Origin: an uncultured Eubacteriales bacterium
GTDB lineage: Bacteria > Bacillota > Clostridia > Christensenellales > Borkfalkiaceae
Length of the DNA: 25,305 nucleotides
Direction of reading: 5' to 3'
Assembly: GCA_900548285.1 (NCBI GenBank)
Contig: URKE01000026.1
Location: forward strand, 1 to 25,305
Position numbers and translations under genes: made by a program. Numbering within the stretch: the first letter of the stretch is position 1; every line of letters begins with the position of its first letter. Under the pieces are notes generated by a model that saw nothing but the letters and a program-made list of their open reading frames with translations, did not search any database and was not told the DNA's origin. Of the stretch, positions 22,957 through 25,305 are shown piece after piece.

Positions 22957-24942
22957 ATGTTTTTATTCAACGAAAAAAAGTGCGCGGATATTTGCCTTAA
23001 AAACACAAATAAGTACGTTTTTAAAGCTGTAAACGACCTTATAAGCGATTTTGAACGCGTAAGCACGTTCGGCGTAAAACCGAAAATAGTTAAAAACGTA
23101 ACGCAAAACTGCATTATAATAGAGGAAAACACGCGAACTTCGGCAGAACCTGTCGCAGACGAGAGCTATTCGATAACGACCGAAAACGGAAACATCGTAA
23201 TTCGCGCCGACGGATATCTGGGCACTATGTGGGGAATTTATACGCTGAGCGAAAAGTTTTTGGACGTTGATCCCTGCTACCTTTTCAACGACCTTGCAAT
23301 CGTTAAGAAAAACGCCGTTGAGCTGTCCGAGGTTGATATAGCCGATAAACCGGACGGGTTCGGATTCCGCGGCGTATTTATAAACGACGAGGATTTACTG
23401 CAAGGCTGGAAAGACGACGGCGGCGCAAGGCTTGTAGGCGGCGGATATTATTACGTTACGGTTGCAAAAACCGTGATAGAAAAAGTGGTTGAAACCGTTT
23501 TACGCCTAAAATTGAACCTCGTTATCCCCGCGACTTTTATCGACCTTGACAACCCGCCTGAAAAAGACCTTGCCGACGCAGTTGCCGAGCGCGGAATTTA
23601 TCTTTCGCAACACCATTGCGAACCGCTCGGCGTTTCGTCGTTCACGTTTGAAAATTATTGCAAAAAATACGGAAAAACCGGCAGATTTTCGTACAGCGAA
23701 TGCCCTGAAATAATGGAAAACGTATGGAGTTTTTACGTTGACAAATGGGCAAAATACGATAACGTCGTGTGGCAGATAGGTTTGCGCGGACTAGGCGACG
23801 ACCGCCCCATCTGGCAGGACGACGTTCCCACCGAAGAAGTTCTTGAAAAAAGCGGCGAGTTCATAAGCAAAGCCTACCAAAAAGAAAAAGATATTATTCT
23901 TGCCGCGACCGACGGCAAAGCCGGACATTTTACTTCTACGCTCTGGATGGAAGGTTCGGCGCTCGTGGAAAAAGGATATTTAAAGTTCCCGGAAAGCGTG
24001 ACAATGGTCTTTGCGGATACCGCCCCGACTCAGCTTTACGGCGACGAGTACGATCGCGTTCCGCGCGAAAAAGACGGAAAATACGGCATTTATTACCATT
24101 TACAGTACTACGGATGCGGACCGCACCTTGTACCGCAAACGGGGCTTAAAAAATTGTATTATAATATGAAACTCGCCTATGATAAAGGCGACAGAGATTA
24201 TTTTATAATGAACGTTTCCAACGTACGCGAGTTCGTTTTCGAACTGAAAGCGTACGCCGAGTCGGCCTGGAGCATGAGTCGCTACGTACCCGACGATTAT
24301 TTAAACCGTTACTGCGAAAAGTTCGGCGAACACGCAGATGAAGTAAAGATTGCGATAACCGATTTTTACGAAAGTTTCCCCGAACTCGATTCGAAATACC
24401 TTGAAAAGCATTTAAGTACGTATTTTAACTACACGAAAACCGCCCCGCCCGCGGGAATTACCAACTTTGTTTTAAAAGAAGGCAGTATTATAGACTACGG
24501 CAAGCGCATGACCGACAACTTCGATAAAGATCTTAATAAATGGCTTTGCCACGAATACGCCGCCGCAATAAAACCGATTATTGCAAACAGCGACGAAATT
24601 TGCGTAAGGTTTGAAAAAATAACCGAAAACCTGAGCGAACCGCTTAAAACGCATTTTAAGATAAAATGGTTGCTTTCCGCAAAAACGCTTAACTATATTT
24701 ACAAATGGTACGTCGCCCTGCACGACGCAAAAATTCACCGCGACGAAGCCGATGGCGAGAACATGAAAAAATCTATTCTTGAAGCGAGCGGATATCTGTT
24801 CGATTATTTAAAATATCGCAAGTGCGCTGAATACGGCGAGTTTAAAAACTGGTACCGCGGCGATTTGAAAATGAATATAAAACAACGACTTTACGACACC
24901 TTGAAAATAATCGGACAGACGCCCGAAATGACTGAATATTAA
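22957..24942 (+). CDS. GH115-type glycoside hydrolase (alpha-glucuronidase family), divergent and short
   Basis: This 661-aa protein has no signal peptide, so it is cytoplasmic. Residues ~50-125 form the small alpha/beta domain seen before GH115/GH67 barrels (GYLGTMWGIYTLSEKFL, DPCYLFND). The barrel begins GFGFRGVFINDEDLLQGW (134-151), a hallmark of GH115. It continues with RLKLNLVIPATF where GH115 usually has LKANYLWPAMW, then LSQHHCEPLG (216-225). IGLRGLGDD (274-282) stands for the usual IGMRGDGDE, and IYYHLQYYG with FIMNVSNVREFVFEL stands for YYHFDYVG and IWIVNVGDLKPLEFP. Known GH115 enzymes remove (4-O-methyl-)glucuronic acid from xylan and are 800-950 aa. This one lacks their C-terminal domains. 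The ribosome site AAGGAGA is strong. The fold is well supported; the exact linkage cut is not. Confidence 0.85.
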   Translation: MFLFNEKKCADICLKNTNKYVFKAVNDLISDFERVSTFGVKPKIVKNVTQNCIIIEENTRTSAEPVADESYSITTENGNIVIRADGYLGTMWGIYTLSEKFLDVDPCYLFNDLAIVKKNAVELSEVDIADKPDGFGFRGVFINDEDLLQGWKDDGGARLVGGGYYYVTVAKTVIEKVVETVLRLKLNLVIPATFIDLDNPPEKDLADAVAERGIYLSQHHCEPLGVSSFTFENYCKKYGKTGRFSYSECPEIMENVWSFYVDKWAKYDNVVWQIGLRGLGDDRPIWQDDVPTEEVLEKSGEFISKAYQKEKDIILAATDGKAGHFTSTLWMEGSALVEKGYLKFPESVTMVFADTAPTQLYGDEYDRVPREKDGKYGIYYHLQYYGCGPHLVPQTGLKKLYYNMKLAYDKGDRDYFIMNVSNVREFVFELKAYAESAWSMSRYVPDDYLNRYCEKFGEHADEVKIAITDFYESFPELDSKYLEKHLSTYFNYTKTAPPAGITNFVLKEGSIIDYGKRMTDNFDKDLNKWLCHEYAAAIKPIIANSDEICVRFEKITENLSEPLKTHFKIKWLLSAKTLNYIYKWYVALHDAKIHRDEADGENMKKSILEASGYLFDYLKYRKCAEYGEFKNWYRGDLKMNIKQRLYDTLKIIGQTPEMTEY

Positions 24943-24963
24943 AACTTTAAAAAACGCTTAAAA

Positions 24964-25013
24964 GCTCGTCTATAATCCGTTAATCGACCTATAGGCGGGT
25001 TTTTATAATTTTT
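24964..25013 (+). terminator. Rho-independent terminator after the GH115 gene
   Basis: GCTCGTCTATA (24964-24974) pairs with TATAGGCGGGT (24990-25000) over 11 positions including three G-U pairs. It is followed directly by TTTTTATAATTTTT, 22 bp after the stop codon of the GH115 gene. Confidence 0.65.
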
Positions 25014-25043
25014 GTCAGCAAAGCGATCGGCTATGTTATATTT

Positions 25044-25087
25044 AAAAAGAACGAGATTCCGTCAAACGATGAAATCCCGTTCTTTTT
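25044..25087. terminator. bidirectional terminator-like hairpin
   Basis: AAAAAGAACG (25044-25053) and CGTTCTTTTT (25078-25087) are perfect 10-bp arms. One mismatch and four more pairs (GATT/AATC) extend the stem inward. The A and T runs at the outer ends let it work in both directions, ending the GH115 operon and any leftward transcript coming from beyond 25305. Confidence 0.75.
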
Positions 25088-25305
25088 ATAAGTTTTATCG
25101 GTCGTCAAGGCGCTGTGACTTTGCCTCTATAATCCTTCTCATATTATCAATCGTAAACTTGTCCATTTCCTATGCCAGACAAGAATAAAACGAACCTTGC
25201 CAAAACACCGCAATTTCCGTGTTTTTTGTCGAATTCTCGCTTGAAGTACGTATAGTACGTCTGCGTTCGCCTTCACCAAAAATCATCGAAAATATCGGCG
25301 TTTTG
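25088..25305. other. region without a convincing gene; possible dispersed intergenic repeat
   Basis: No recognisable gene is visible. On the minus strand more than one frame stays open through much of the stretch. One gives a peptide open at the window edge (from ATG 25286: MIFGEGERRRTIRTSSENST..., ending at TAG 25172-25170). Another gives a 23-residue peptide from ATG 25166 to a TAA at 25095. A palindromic ACGTA-TAG-TACGT occurs near 25247-25259. Several open frames at once, together with a terminator hairpin at one border, suggest a conserved non-coding or repeated element rather than a protein gene. I have a weak memory of similar intergenic sequence in Clostridia genomes, which cannot be checked here. 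Confidence 0.4.

Noticed and set aside
25095..25166. 23-residue open frame starting MDKFTIDNMRRI as a small protein gene.
   Set aside because: The Shine-Dalgarno-like AGGAA is too close to the ATG, and other frames are also open over its upstream part, so coding is not supported.
1..25305. CRISPR arrays, tRNA or rRNA genes, insertion sequences and integrase or attachment sites.
   Set aside because: No spaced short repeats, cloverleaf sequence, transposase-like protein or terminal inverted repeats were seen. The repeats present are protein-module duplications.

Overview
The window looks like low-GC Gram-positive DNA, most likely a gut- or rumen-type Clostridia (a Christensenellales-like lineage is a guess). 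The evidence is strong purine-rich Shine-Dalgarno sites (GGAGG/AGGAGA), lipoprotein signal peptides ending in a lipobox Cys with no outer-membrane SusC/SusD pair, TTGACA/TATAAT promoters, and ABC import rather than TonB import. All large genes belong to one carbohydrate-use locus, a Gram-positive polysaccharide-utilisation locus.

Layout. (1) 1-3429, minus strand: beta-glucuronidase (GH2), then a GH1 beta-glycosidase, then the start of a Gfo/Idh/MocA oxidoreductase cut by the window edge. (2) 3717-4547, plus strand: an AraC-family regulator divergent from the glucuronidase gene, with good promoters on both sides of the 287-bp intergenic region. (3) 21599 down to 4633, minus strand: one long probable operon in the order solute-binding lipoprotein, two sugar ABC permeases, a 1007-aa secreted multi-domain protein, a DUF4838 lipoprotein, two giant lipoproteins (1063 and 1095 aa) sharing a ~300-residue module, and an ADP-ribosylglycohydrolase-fold enzyme. 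(4) 21600-22071: a divergent control region with two 17-bp-spaced promoters firing leftwards and one firing rightwards. (5) 22072-24942, plus strand: a second AraC regulator and a divergent GH115-type (alpha-glucuronidase family) enzyme, followed by terminators. (6) 25088-25305: a short stretch without a convincing gene that may be a dispersed repeat.

Proposed working model (inference): lipid-anchored and secreted multi-domain proteins hold a glucuronate-containing glycan or glucuronide at the cell surface. DUF4838 may act outside. The ABC importer, which has no ATPase gene here and presumably uses a shared MsmX/UgpC-type ATPase, brings in unphosphorylated oligosaccharides. The cytoplasmic GH115, GH2 glucuronidase, GH1 and possibly the ADP-ribosylglycohydrolase-like enzyme take them apart, and the Gfo/Idh/MocA protein handles a released sugar. 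Two AraC regulators would sense the inducer. The least understood parts are the pair of giant lipoproteins with four copies of one module, the DUF4838 protein, the 1007-aa protein and the sugar-operon ADP-ribosylglycohydrolase.
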